Assembly (NCBI RefSeq): GCF_032854445.1
Contig: NC_088302.1
Span: forward strand, 28,744,330 to 28,808,329
Direction: 5' to 3'
Length of the DNA: 64,000 bases
DNA from: Liolophura sinensis
Lineage: Eukaryota; Mollusca; Polyplacophora; Chitonida; Chitonidae
Numbering within the stretch: the stretch's first letter is position 1; each line of letters opens with the position of its first letter. The notes under the pieces were generated by a model. It was not told where the DNA came from, did not search any database, and saw nothing but the letters and a program-made list of their open reading frames with translations. Positions 45,833 to 59,164 of the stretch are shown here, in pieces. The translations under genes and the position numbers were made by a program.

Positions 45833-48011
45833 TACTTTTTGCAACTGACAAGACTCGACAGATGAAGTACCATAGAAACCTTGAAAAGTATTCGGTGAAT
45901 ATTATATCCACATCTCAAGTGTGTAGGTGTTCAATAACTCAAGCACTGAATCCAAAATTTAAAAACTAAACTCTGTCCTAAGATTAACATTTTAGAGCTG
46001 AGGTGTCGGGTAAATTTTAAACCATTAGAATTTCAAATAAAAAATGTACTGTGTATATACAATGCAAAAACACAGGTCCATTAGAGTTTGCGTCTAGAGT
46101 TACAGGTGATAATAGATCGCAACACAAATTATTCCATAGACTCTGTGAATTCACCACTGTGAGTACATCACTACACGTGTATAGGTGTTATCTGTAAGGT
46201 GTTGTACAGGTGACTGGAATGCCTGCAGGGTAGGCTAGCCAGTTGCAATCATGCCTCCATGGACATTTGGCTTGATTCTTATGCGCTACATGTAAATTCA
46301 TCACGGCATTTGTTGTAGTATTTTTATCATTGTATTTTACACTCAGAATCCATATGCCTTTCCTCTCAATCGCAAATTCATTTCATTTCTTTTCATTTGA
46401 ATTCTTGTAGTTTGTGTGAAAAAAAAAGGCAAAAAAAAAGGCAAAACAAGAAAAATCTGGTTACAATATTCAATAAATTCATATAAACTGAAAACTAGAT
46501 CTTCTCTATCAAGTTGGCTTTAATAAGTTTGGAGTGCTCAGATATTAGGCCAGCTCTAATAAATGGTAATTGGCCACACACAAAATATGCATCACAATTT
46601 GACATTTCCAACAGTGTGGGGTTTACTTTTTACTCTTTTCATAATGCCTGGCTATTTTTTGTTTTCTCTGATGACATGGCAACAAAAAAATCAATGGAAA
46701 TTAGCCTGATATAAATTCCCTTCATTTCAATCAATACAAAGCCTAGCTCCACATGTTTTTCAAAGCATGGAAGCAAAATTCGCTTTGCCTGGCAGCAAAA
46801 ATAACAAACCATGACACTTCACACTACTCCTAGTTTTGTAAATCACCAGTGATTGGATGATAAACTATTTTCTTCACTTAATTTACATATTGTATAAAAT
46901 GGCCTTAACATAGAAACAACATGTTGTACCAGAAAATATGTTGTGTTTGCTTCAAACCCCTCCCAGTGGAACTCATCTTTTTTATAATTCAGCAGTTTGC
47001 GTATTTATATTTACTGTATATTAATACTGTATTTGTAACAGTTTTTGCATTTCACATGCGCAAGTAGAAGTATGTAGACATGTACGTTGAGCCGTCAGCT
47101 TTTCCCCAGGGTATGGCTTATTGTAAAAGCATGTCTCCTGAACGACTGGCCTGGTGATGGGGTATCAAGTTCAAGTTCTTCACTCTTGCGCCTACTGACC
47201 AACAACAGCAAAGTATCAATCTATTCTCTGTTCATGTCCATTAGCTACAGAAGCCATGATTCTCATCCTATGCAGCATATTATGTTTGTAGTAGTTTACC
47301 ATATGGAGCACCTTTGAACAATTTGATTCATTCTGTGACAGCTACAGTTTTGCTTTTCATGCATTTAACAAAGAATGGTTCTGCCAGTATATGTTATTCT
47401 CTCATCAATGTTTTTTCATGACTGTCAACACTATTTACATATGCTTGTTTCTGCATGAATATCAACATCAACACAAGAAATGCACATTTTGGGACAGCTC
47501 TGTTTATAAAGATCTGGATATTTCTATATAAATTAAATGCTCATTGCACTTCTCCGAATAAAGCAAGCATGTTTTTCAATCAAAATTATTTTTATGTTAT
47601 CATATTTTGTACAGTATAACGAGTTACGTCATCAAACCAAGATCAACCAATCTCTGTTATTTTCGTTTATTTTTTGTTTTGTTGCTGAATATTTGGTGTG
47701 CTATTACAAGCATTTATTAAGTGATGTGTAATCATATCACTTCTATAAATCAAGAATCTCTCTATTTGTATACAGTATAGATTTTGGAAATCAACCATTT
47801 CTAATGAACTAACTTGGCATCATTTAGTAAGCTAACAAAACTTAGAAAATAATACTGTTCTCAAGATATATCGAAAAATGGCCTGAAAATAATTACTTTT
47901 GTGTATTTTCTTGGTAAGACAAATGTACACTATGAACTGGGCTTCTCCGATCAGTATTATAACCAACTGTATATGTAATCCATTTCTGAACTGGTACATT
48001 GCAGTCCGTAC
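45833..48011. other. Non-coding, nothing recognised
   Basis: AT-rich sequence with A-runs near 46422-46440. Only short open frames. Confidence 0.4.
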
Positions 48012-48019
48012 AGTTATAT

Positions 48020-48275
48020 GAGCGAGTGAGTGCTTGGGGTTTAACGTCATACTTAACAATTTTTCAGTCATATGACAACGAAAGAGTCCTTAGAGTGCAT
48101 GTACGTGTAATGTGCCTCCTTGTTGCAGGATGGATTTCCATCTGGTGCGGCTTCACAGAGATGACTTACCGAGGGCAAGTAAGAAGCTTCAACCAAGCCA
48201 TTATATTTATACGATCCAGGATTGACCCTGGATCTTGAGCGCTGAAGCGAACGCTCTACCAACTGAGCCATGTAT
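48020..48275 (-). mobile_element. tRNA-derived SINE, family B, with target-site duplication
   Basis: GCGAGTGAGTGCTTGGGGTT, ACGTCATACTTAACAATTTT, and an internally shortened body ending GAACGCTCTACCAACTGAGC (head with A box). AGTTATAT flanks it at 48012-48019 and 48276-48283, a good target-site duplication. Confidence 0.87.
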
Positions 48276-48936
48276 AGTTATATTAGTATAATTGTTGTAG
48301 AGCTCACTCTGCTGGCTGACTCTTATCGAGGGGTACAGATTTTGAGTAAAAGCCAAGTTCAGCTCCAAGTCTCTTTATAGTCAGGTCACGTGAAGGACTT
48401 CAAAAAGGGTAATCTTGGATCATCCCTTGTTACCCTTGCATAATAATCAAAATGTTTTGTCATTTTATTGGCCAATTGGTATGAAAAGGCCATTACCTTT
48501 CGCTCACAACGTCCCTAAAGACCTCGTCTTTGTTACCTTCCTAGGACTGGTCTTTCATCTAGTTCATCAGAAACCACTTGAACCATAATATAATGGCCGC
48601 CATCATATCAATGACAAATTCTTGTGTACCACATTATTAAAGTACCAATCAGATAGGGTGAGATGTGAAAAACAATTATGTCAAAAATAATTTTTAGAAA
48701 ACAGAGAAATGGACAGGATGGACATAAAATTCCCTTTTGTCAAGAGTTTGGAAAGGGGTATAGAAATGACACCATCACCTTATGCTAATTAAGATTATCA
48801 GGAAGCTGGTAGGTAAGTTTTTTTGCTTAAAAATGATGCTTTCATCTGATACAATATATTTCAGTCTGTGATCATCCGTGTTGTGGGTTCCACTGGAATG
48901 TGACGCACCTCAAAGGCACGAGGCATGAAGCCTCCT

Positions 48937-49137
48937 CATGGCTTCATGTCACAATACAATGATCCTCATGGCTTCATGTCACAATACAATGATCCTCATG
49001 GCTTCATGTCACAATACAATGATCCTCACAATACAATGATCCTCATGGCTTCATGTCACAATACAATGATCCTCATGGCTTCATGTCACAATACAATGAT
49101 CCTCATGGCTTCATGTCCACAATACAATGATCCTCAG
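48937..49137. repeat. Minisatellite, unit 30 bp, about 6-7 copies
   Basis: CATGGCTTCATGTCACAATA plus CAATGATCCT. One short unit (CACAATACAATGATCCT) interrupts the middle and the last copy has an inserted C. The plus frame gives a ten-residue repeat only because 30 is a multiple of 3. Confidence 0.95.
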
Positions 49138-50675
49138 AGGTGCCAACCAGTGTGTCAAGACAGGATGTACCATAAGCAGCTAAGATGAGGATTTTTGAAA
49201 TCTCTGAAGAATTTTTCCCTCACTCCACTGACTGAGTCAGCAGAGTCTACACTACAAGAATTCATTTAACTTTACTAGTTACATGGTACAAGATCAAAGA
49301 AAATTTATATATTACGGTTGGTTAAACAGTAAACAGAGAGGTGAAGTAAGTACCAGGCTTCCAAGAGAGTTATTGGAGCCATTTGACAATTCCATGCAGT
49401 AGGCAGTCTGTAAATATATCTGATACTTATGGTACCAGTCTTATACTATGTCTGTTGATTGGTGAATTAACTTGTCAGAGATGGCTAACTTGTACACAGG
49501 GTGTTAATATGCTGATTACAGCCTGTTTACCGGGAAATAAGTGGCGATGTCAGATGAGAATTACTTGTCACTCACCAAAGTCCACATCCAGGGGGCAATG
49601 TGTCTTTGCAAACATACCTCATTAATCACAGGAAATAGGCCTAGGATGACAGAGATTTTAAGGCAAGATGGAAATCAAAGAGAGAGTTGGCATCATCTAA
49701 CTTCCCCCCTACAGTGAACTTGGGCTCTAGACCAGGGAAGTCAATTAGTAAGGGTCCCCCCATTGTGTCTATAGTCACGTTCAATGGTTCCCGCATCTAC
49801 AGGCGACAGGCCTGGGTGTCTACCCTCAGTTTAGTATCTCATCCCCCCGGCTCAGGAAACTTGACCGCTGGCTCATACAAATACTCACACAGACAATCAA
49901 CCCTGTAACCTTTAATATTACCCATGGTCAACTAAATTAACTTTTCCATCAAAGTATTTGTTAAATCAATATTGTAGGCCGAGAATCAAAACTGCAGGGA
50001 TGGTGACGCATGGATAATGTTTGTACAGTTTGACACTGTCATCGGCAGGGGAGTATTGTTTGGACAAAAACTCTGTCAGAAACAATCACTGGAGTCACAA
50101 GGGGGAAAGCTGGAGTGATTTGTTTATGAGAGTCATTATTGAGCTAGCTTTGGGCTATAAAGTTAGAGGGAAAAATGCCATCTTTTTGTTCAGATAATAT
50201 TAACTCATTTATTATATCGCTTAGGTGTTATGGATTTGTATCTCGGGCTTTTACACTAACATTTTTGTTTAAAAACAATCTTTCTGATGGCAATCAGGTA
50301 AAGTGTCATGATACAGTCTCTTGTTTCTCAAACTGGGCAGCTGGCCATGCCCTCTGTAGTGGAGACCTTTGCACGCTCTTGAGTGATGTATGATATGCCA
50401 TTCATCTCAGGCCAATCAAATCTGCTTATCCACCAATCACAGTTGTACTAAAATATTAAGCATGACGACGTTGTTGCTCTACATCATACTCAAGAATGTT
50501 TCACTTTCATGGGTTGAAGAAACCAGAAAGTCTGAAGTAAACAGTCAAACTTAGGCGAGTTAATGGTGAACTCTCACATGTGGTACATGTTATACTGCTG
50601 GTGGAAAATAGCAAGTTATCTGCAGCAGACACAAGAGTACCGTCCACCACTTACTGGCACCAAAATAACAAAATT
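49138..50675. other. Non-coding, nothing recognised
   Basis: No exon model supportable. A SINE-like scrap CATACTCAAGAATGTTTCAC lies at about 50486. Confidence 0.4.
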
Positions 50676-50890
50676 AATGAATTTGATTTTATTGGTAATT
50701 TACACCACGCCCAAGAATTTCACACTAATATGACCGGCATTACGGTTGGAGGAAACTGGGTAGACCCCGGGGAACACCCACGACCATCTGCAGAAAAACG
50801 ACAGCGAGGGGAATCTGTTTGAGAATATAGGATTAAACCCACGTCTTGTGCACTGAAAAGCATGCAACTTAACCGCCCTGTCACAGCCTG
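50676..50890 (-). mobile_element. Diverged SINE related to family A
   Basis: GAATTTGATTTTATTGGTAA tail side, CCCAAGAATTTCACACTAAT, ACCGGCATTACGGTTGGAGG, AACACCCACGACCATCTGC, then a different head region GGATTAAACCCACGTCTTGT. It may be an older subfamily. Confidence 0.55.
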
Positions 50891-53340
50891 CGATAAATGT
50901 AGCAAATGTGATCAAGTGTACCTGAAAAACAAGGTACACACTGATAAATCATACTGTACAGGCACAGACAACTGTCTCCCTGCCTGAATCATGGCGGGTG
51001 AAACTTGACTGAGCCACATCTGTGCAAGTCTAGATACAATATGACATACCACATATTAGCAATATTCAGGAACACTGGTAGCACATTGGCAAGTAGCGAG
51101 CAGCTCCATCGGTTATCAATCACGCGACTGAGGTCGGGAACAGTTGGAGCCAGCTGCTTCATCCAAGGTATAGGTGGTGTAAAAAAAAAAAAAACACACT
51201 TGTTTGTCATTAAACAATTGTTTATCAGTAACTGAAGACAAAACCTGTATCACAACTGAAACTTTTAAACCGTCCACAATACAATTTCATTGAGAACCTT
51301 TCAATATTGTTAATCTAATCTGTGGATTAATCTGGCAAAAATATGAGAACTTAATTTTGCTCCCCTTCTTCAAAAGTGGTTAACCAAGTCGCAGCTGTGT
51401 GTGAACTAACAATGTCAATTAACAGTCTTGCAACAGGTCTTTGGCACATGCAGGAGATGGCTGCATGGCCTGGAGATAAAACTCGTCAAGACACAACGCC
51501 TATGGGCGGCGAGATAGAAGCCTGCAAGATTTGGAGACAAGAATGCTGGGCTGGTTCGTGCTCTTTCAGTGGCTAAACAAAGCTGCATTACCATTGTAAA
51601 GGTTAAGGCCTTGACCTGACCCCGCCTGCTCTCTCTGATCTGGGTATATTGGCGTTAGTGATTGGAGCCAAGGAATGGTCATTAGTGCCACAACCCGATT
51701 TCAAAGCTGACCAGTGTCCAGACAGTCCACTCTGGCTGAGCTTAAGCTGTGCCAGCATGTCTCTCTCAATTACAGACGGGACGTACATTAAGTGCCTTAG
51801 CAGGGCTTAGAGTCCAATCAACCTCCCAGCCAGCTATTAATTCAATGGAATTATTGGAGGTATAAAATAATGGAACAGTTATAATTAAGCTTAGCGCTAA
51901 GACAGCCGATCTGTGAGACAACCAGGAAAATTCCCAGTGAAGTTTCATTAATTGCGTGAGCCATGGACGAATTATTCTATGAAACATCCATGATACAAGT
52001 ATATGAACATGTATGGAATATCAGTTACTAAGCTGCATGAAGTTTTAATTAACAAAACAGTGAGAATTAACACATTTGTTTACTTATCTGTTTATTTATT
52101 TATTTATTTTATTTAATGTAATGATCAAAATATTTTTTACTACCTTATGGGTTGAGAAACCCCAGTGCAGAGAATAATTAATATGTGTTTGACTTAACAA
52201 GCTAAGTTTTCAAAGACAATTTTATTAGTTTTGAAGGCATTAGTTTCAAATTTTTGAGATTATACACTTACATTTCAAGATGAGGCTGTTTAAAGCAAAC
52301 TTCATAGATTTTATTAATTTGTCTGAGGCATCAAACTTAAACCCCACTTTGGCCTTGGCATTACACACTGCATGTATACTCAGGTAAGTACGTGCCATTA
52401 TTCATGTGACCCATGTGTCTGTAGTTTAGACATGGATGGGGGCTTATATATATATCCGACCATTGACTCACTGCCATGGTGGATAAGTCTAGGACAATCT
52501 TCATCTAAACAAAAAAAAAAGAAAAAAGAAAAAAAAAAGAAAAACCTGAACAATAACAGATATCATAAATCTTATCTATAGCCTTGCTAATGCCCTACAA
52601 GTGCAAGCACAGATGTGCCTTGGTTATTGTTGAATTTTCTGGTGGCAGATGCTGAATATGGTAATACCTCCTGCCTAATATCAGCCAGCAGTTTTGTGCA
52701 ATTCCAACGCATGCTACATTTCCTGCTTCAGTTACAGTTGTCAAAAGAATTACTGGACAACTGATCAGACTTTACACTGTAGTTATTATCCCAATAGCAC
52801 AAGGCACTTTAAGCTGTACAAACGTAATGGTATCCCTAATCAACTAACGGACGTAAGAACATGCAGACCAATACAAATGCAAGGAGACATCATGGCATAG
52901 ACACCAGATGCGATGTCTCAATCACAGAATATATGGATGAATAACCGATGTTTCAACAAGGGGCATTTCGACCTCAAAAATGCAAATGCCGCTCTTTCCT
53001 GCAAACCATTCAGCGCACAGTGACATGGTCTATTTTGTCTATTGCCTATAAATTTTTATGAGATATAAAAGTGAAACGTAGAAACTTTTCCCCACCACTT
53101 AATATACATGTATGGACATATGTACGGGCTGTAGGTCAGGGGCAATATAGGCTAGCTAACTCACAGCTGCTGTCAAAATGTCAGGCTTCCACTTTAGGCC
53201 TCAATTATAGTCTATACAGTCAATGTTATAATGTCCAAAGGAAATCATGAATCAAAAATAGCTGTAGGTCGTCAAGGAAGATACATGTATTCATAGAGTT
53301 GCTCTTCGCTTTAGTTTCTATGAAATGATACAGAGAGGCA
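50891..53340. other. Non-coding, nothing recognised
   Basis: A-rich microsatellite at 52509-52545; (TTTA)n at 52092-52112. Short frames only. Confidence 0.4.
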
Positions 53341-53349
53341 AGCAGGAAA

Positions 53350-53470
53350 AGTCCATCCAAGTTTTGAAGTCAAGGAGGAGATGTCCACCCGAGTTTTGAA
53401 GTCAAGCAGGACATGTCCACACGTGTTTTGAAGTCAAGCAGGACATGTCCGCCCAAGTTTTCAAGTCATA
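53350..53470. repeat. Tandem repeat, unit about 34 bp, about 3-4 copies
   Basis: GTTTTGAAGTCAAGCAGGAC and ATGTCCACCCGA repeat with point changes. Confidence 0.8.
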
Positions 53471-53736
53471 CTTGAACATATAGCCAGGACTTGGCCTGGA
53501 CAGTGACACATAAGCAAATTAATAGCACGTATACCCTTATGTTGAGCCAGTGGTAGATCAACTATCTATATAACACAATGTTTCAATGGATCAGACAACA
53601 CGCGCCACCTAATCCCCCATGTGCCAAAATATCATGTTGTCACAGTTTGTGCTGAAATACTACGCACTGAAATGTCATGAACTGAAACATCTACACCTAG
53701 ATGTGTATACAGACACCAAGTTCCCCATTTTCACTG

Positions 53737-54900
53737 CATGTAAAGCCTTGTTGTCATTGTCACCGCTTGTGAAGCCTTGCTGTCATTGTCACTGCATGTG
53801 AAGCCTTGTTGTCACTGTGACCTAAGACAGGATTTACCCATTGTCACTGCTTGTGAAGCCTTGTTGTCACTGTGACCTAAGACAGAGGTTTTCCCCATTG
53901 TCACTGCTTGTGAAGCCTTGTTGTCATTGTCACTGCTTGTGAAGCCTTGTTGTCATTGTGATCTAAGACACAGGATTTCCCCATTGTCACTGCTTATGAA
54001 GCCTTGTTGTCACTGTGACCTAAGACAGAGGTTTTCCCCATTGTCACTGCTTGTGAAGCCTTGTTGTCATTGTCACTCCTTGTAAAGCCTTGTTGTTATC
54101 GTGACCTAAGACAGAGGATTTCCCCACCGTCACTGCTTGTGAAGCCTTGTTGTCATTGTGACCTAAGACAGAGGTTTTCCCCACTGTTCCTGCTTGTGAA
54201 GCCTTGTTGTAACTGTGACCTAAGACAGAGGATTTCCCCACTGTCACTGCTTGTGAAGCCTTGTTGCCATTGTGACCTAAGACAGAGGATTTCCCCACTG
54301 TCACTGCTTGTGAAGCCTTGTTGTCACTGTGACCTAAGACACAGGATTTCCCCATTGTCACTGCTTGTGAAGCCTTGTTGTCACTGTGACCTAAGACAGA
54401 ATTTACCCATTGTCACTGCTTATGAAGCCTTGTTGTCACTGTGACCTAAGACAGAGGATTTCCCCATTGTCACTGCTTGTGAAGCCTTGTTGTCACTGTG
54501 ACCTCAGACAGAGGATTTCCCCATTGTCACTGCTTATAAAGCCTTGTTGTCAATGTGAACTAAGACAGAGGATTTCCCCATTGTCACTGCTTATGAAGCC
54601 TTGTTGTCACTGTGACCTAAGACAGAGGATTTCCCCACTGTCACTGCTTGTGAGGCCTTGTTGTAACTGTGGCCTAAGACAAAGGATTTCCCCACTGTCA
54701 CTGCTTGTGAAGCCTTGTTGTCACTGTGACCTAAGACAGGGGATTTCCCCACTGTCACTGCTTGTGAAGCCTTGTTGTCACTGTGACCTAAGACAAAGGA
54801 TTTCCCCACTGTCACTGCTTGTGAAGCCTTGTTGTCACTGTGACCTAAGAGAGAATTTTCCCACTGTCATTGCTTGTGAGGCCTTGTTGTCATTCTGACT
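53737..54900. repeat. Minisatellite, unit 57 bp, about 20 copies
   Basis: Units run GAAGCCTTGTTGTCACTGTG, ACCTAAGACAGAGGATTTCC, CCACTGTCACTGCTTGT. The unit equals 19 codons, so one frame on each strand stays open for long stretches (plus VKPCCHCDLRQRISPLSLL, minus TVGKSSVLGHSDNKASQA). Units with 1-2 base losses break both frames. The left end has shorter hybrid units. Confidence 0.95.
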
Positions 54901-57900
54901 GATGAGGCCTGTGGAGCCATTTACACAGCACACTAACATTCCTTAGAATAACACGAAAAAGAACTCTAACATGAAGATTATGGTTTTAAGGCAAAGGAGG
55001 AGAGCTACGCCGAACTGAAAATAAGATATCATTTTTACAGAAATATTTTACATCTCTTTATAGCTCCCTTATTTTATGTACATTTTCCGTCAGTGTGTGA
55101 GTGCATATCATTGACAAACTTACTCAGAACACAGGGTCGGCCACCCACACCTCCTTCTAGTTCTTTCCCACACATGCCTGTTTTTACAGATACAGAAACC
55201 ATAGTTTAAACTCACGTTTACATCCCAAGAAGAAAGCTTGAAGTTTTTCGGACTTTTATATGCTGTGACACATCCTGCACTGCATACAGAGAAATAAAAA
55301 ACACCTGTTTTATGTATCCTTCAAGTAACTAAAGGTAGGTAGTTTACCCTGTTCCTCAGGTGATTAATGTGACCATCATCTGTACAGGTGTAAGATGCTT
55401 GATTTATGGCATTCTGCAACAATCGAATAAATAAATGAATAAATCTGATTTATTTATTTCATTGTTGCTTAATGCCCTACCTCAAGAATAAAAAATAAAA
55501 TTAAAACTGTTATCCAACAGCGTTGCCGGGGTCCACACGACTGGACTTCTACCACTTCTGGTAGCCTGATGCCTATGAAGTTCATGATCATGGTAAAAAA
55601 CATGAAAAAAAAAAAATGTAAAGGAATGTACTGAATTTGAACCCTAGACTGCCAAGTATCATTTACAATTGGTCAAGTATTGAAGACTAGAATAGATATT
55701 AGGTCGCTTTGATCTTCTGTTGATACCCCATGGACAAAGACAGAAAGAATACATTGTTGCAGAGCTGAGCCAGCTCCCACTGTAAACTGCAGTCAATGGT
55801 TTCGTGCAGTCTAGCACGCAGCTCCTGTGTTATTTACATAGGATGATTTTGTCAAAAATTTTGGGTGTTTTTTTTAGTCATAACATGGAAACAACACAAA
55901 GTACAAAAATAATCCTTGCAGATTTATAATCGTGATGTCATAGGGCATCAGACAGTGTGATTGTTTTATGATTTTAAGCAGTTTTATAAACTGACCTACT
56001 TTTGAGCCATGTTCATTGGTCAGTTTTGGCCTTACTTGCTTACCAAACTAAAATCTTTTTACAATCTGGGTAGGGTGATCCACCCAGTAAGCGAAAAGTT
56101 CATCTCAATAGGTTTTGGAGAAGAAGATTTTTTAAGTTTATCAATAAAATTCAAAATGGCTGCTAAATCACGATAAAACAGCATGAAACATTGCTTCATA
56201 TGTTCCTTATTAAGACTCCAATATGTTGGTTTTTCTACCTGTTATAGTTCTTGAGATATTGCAATTTTACGACTTGACTAAGAATAATAATAATCCGAAC
56301 GATTTCAAGAGGTCTCCCGCTAGGAACTAGCGTGGACCCCTAAATATTTACAAAAAAAGAAGAAAAAATAAATAACTTTACACAGTGGCAATACTGTTCT
56401 GACTTGACCCTGAGTTGAACCATGGTCTCCAGTTTGTGGGTGATATCAACTTTGTAGGGCTAATTGTTATTCTTTTTAGCTGTTCCATGAAGTTCATACT
56501 TGATACAATGTCAATCAGCCCCAAGTGAAGCTAGTATAAGGCTGAGCAATGTTTTGTGCAAGCTTCAAATTTAAGACACTGGCTGAACTAACATCACCAC
56601 CAAAAGGTTAAATTGACAAAGAAGCAAAACTGCCAGAGAAATCAAACTTGATGCTAGCTTCTCGTGATTTCCTGGGCACTGCAGTGATACTGTCAATACA
56701 TTTATTGATTGCCATGACAACTGGCAATTTGTATGCACATGTTATCGATAGGGAATCACCACGACTGATCTACGCTGCAGATATCCTAGGACAGATACGG
56801 ACTCAATTGTGAGCAAGCTTCTACTGAGATCACCTGTTTTGGAGACACCCACTTAAAGTACATGATCTCTCAGAGATGCTGAAATCTAAAATTTGTACAG
56901 CTTCGACTGATTTTGATCTCCCCAATGCTCTTTGCGATAACAAATTTGAGGCACATAATGACCCCATGAATATTCATCATGGATATATAATACATAGAGG
57001 ATTGTTTCCTTGATATAAGATACCCAAAACTGCACTTAAATCTCTGGATAACAATGGGATTCACACAGCAGTAAATGAATAAAATTTGTTTCCACAAATG
57101 AAATAAATTAAATCTGTTCCTTTACACAAAAGTGAAACACTAAACACCTTGATGCTTTCATAGTTTTTACACTCCATGCTCAGGGTCTTCAGAGACCATG
57201 TTACACTTTGAATTACATAATAAACTGAGTTGTGCAAATTATTTGAAATTGGGTAGTTGTGTCAACTGCTGGCTGCAGCAAGCTCGCACTAAACCTTTTC
57301 TCTTTGAAACTCTTTAAAACAGGCATCAAGGCGCTTTTATATGTTTTACGATTCTTCACACCACAATACACGCTGGGCACAATGTTCTTCATTACTCCCA
57401 TCAGGTTTGACAGTTTTGTCTTTGCTCCTAAATGATTGTAGTCCCTTGTACATGCATATAACTAGCTTGTGCTTGTTACCCAACTTGTTATTTCGCACAG
57501 AGCACAGGAGACTGAAAGTCTCGGGTAGGATTCAAATTCTCCGGTTCATTAGTGAGAGGCTCGATAGCATCCGAGGCTCATCAGGTCCCAGAGGAATCAC
57601 AGCTATTGCGATGGCTTATTCACTATTATCTAACCCTCCCCGATCAAGTGTGAAATCTGGTCACATGTTTAAAGCAGGAAGGGTTTCCATCTACCACTTT
57701 TGTACTGCGAATTTTCAGCTGGAGTATATAACAAGGCCCGCGCTGAAACACATTCAAGTTCTCTCATTCACAGACAAAGCGTAAAATTTGTGAAACTGAT
57801 GTCAAGGTTATTATCACAGTTTAGGGACAATATTTAAGGCATTAGCACAGACAGAGATCATCACTAAACAAAATCAACCCCTTCCCGTGGCCGAGACAAC

Positions 57901-59160
57901 ATTTTTCTTGGACATGGCCATCTTAGTTCAGGTGAAATGTAAAATGGCAGGAGATATGGAGCTTCTGAATGTTTGCCTCGGTTTTTTAGACCAGCCACAA
58001 AGTGTCCAACACCTTCACTGTTGATTCTCTGTCGGACACGCTGCATAATCGGAGATTTGATTTTTATTACAGGTGACTTACCCACATACATTGGAAACAC
58101 TGATTTGTTTCAATGCTAAATTTTCACACAATAGTTTAGGTAAAAATCAAATGGCCATCATGAAGTCAACTGACACACTTCCCACGTGACTAACAGATTT
58201 TTAAATTTACATTGACATTTGTTGTACAGTTTATTCACTGTAATTGCTCAACATATTTCACATGTCTGCAAAATGTTTACTCAAGCTTTTTTTGTGTGCA
58301 CTGCTTACACTTTTTGTTAAGCCCTAAAATTGGCCAACTGAATCCATTCAGTTAGTCTCAAATTAAAATGTAAAAGGTGCATAAATTTCTTGCAAAAAAA
58401 ATTGTTCTTTCAAAAGAATTGGTGTGGATGAAAACTGAACTCTTCCTCATCGTCATGCCAACGCTACATGTAGCTCACAAATATAGGTATATTTAAGTCA
58501 TTACCTCCCTGATGGTACACAGGATATGCGTACTTTGCCCTGCCCATTTCTGATCAGTAGGCGCATTCACAGACAGCAGTTACTACCGACAGGGGTCTCA
58601 CAGGCCATGGCCACTGACATACATGACCAGGTACTTGTAGTGCGTCCGTAAATTAACTAATGTATTGATCATTGGTTGACTCTAGTGAAACAGGTGAAAT
58701 GGTTCACATATCCAACCCGTTAGCTCGGTCAGGCTTGCTTTACTCCGATGGCTTTGAAGCAACTGTTTAATTAGAGAGAATACAGGAGAGCTGAAGGGCA
58801 AGATGCCTGTGTGGAGATGCCGCGGAGACTGAGCAGTTAATCAATGTCTGTCCTGCCATGGTTTGACAACATTATCTGTGGGATATGGTTCAATATGAAA
58901 CCATCTTGCTGACCCCATGCCCGACCCCCTGCCGCTCTCTTCTGTCAATCCTACACATCCAGGACCAGAATAACAAGTCTTCACCGAAAAAGGTTCCGTA
59001 ATGTAGTAGCTGACTGCAGTCACAATCTGCTAATAATGTCATCATCAATCACCTTTCAGCACACTTTCTCCTGAGACCTGGATGGCCCCAGGCGGCATTC
59101 AGTTTGACCAGCCCAGGACACTACATGACTACTGACTCCAACAGTTGTGACAAACACACC
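54901..59160. other. Long non-coding stretch, one unexplained open frame
   Basis: The plus frame at 57341-57784 (147 codons) is the longest non-repeat frame here. An acceptor-like TTATTTCGCACAG precedes its middle at about 57500, but no domain is recognisable and codon choice looks random. A short SINE tail TTTATTTATTTCATTGTTGC lies at 55448. Confidence 0.4.
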
Positions 59161-59164
59161 TAAA

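Noticed and set aside
53737-54900. Repeat protein genes on plus (162 codons) and minus (105 codons)
   Set aside because: Both strands are open only because the 57-bp unit is a multiple of three without stops; indels between units break the frames and no start context or splice signal supports them.
57341-57784. 147-codon plus frame as a gene
   Set aside because: No recognisable domain, weak composition and no partner exons; left as unexplained open sequence.
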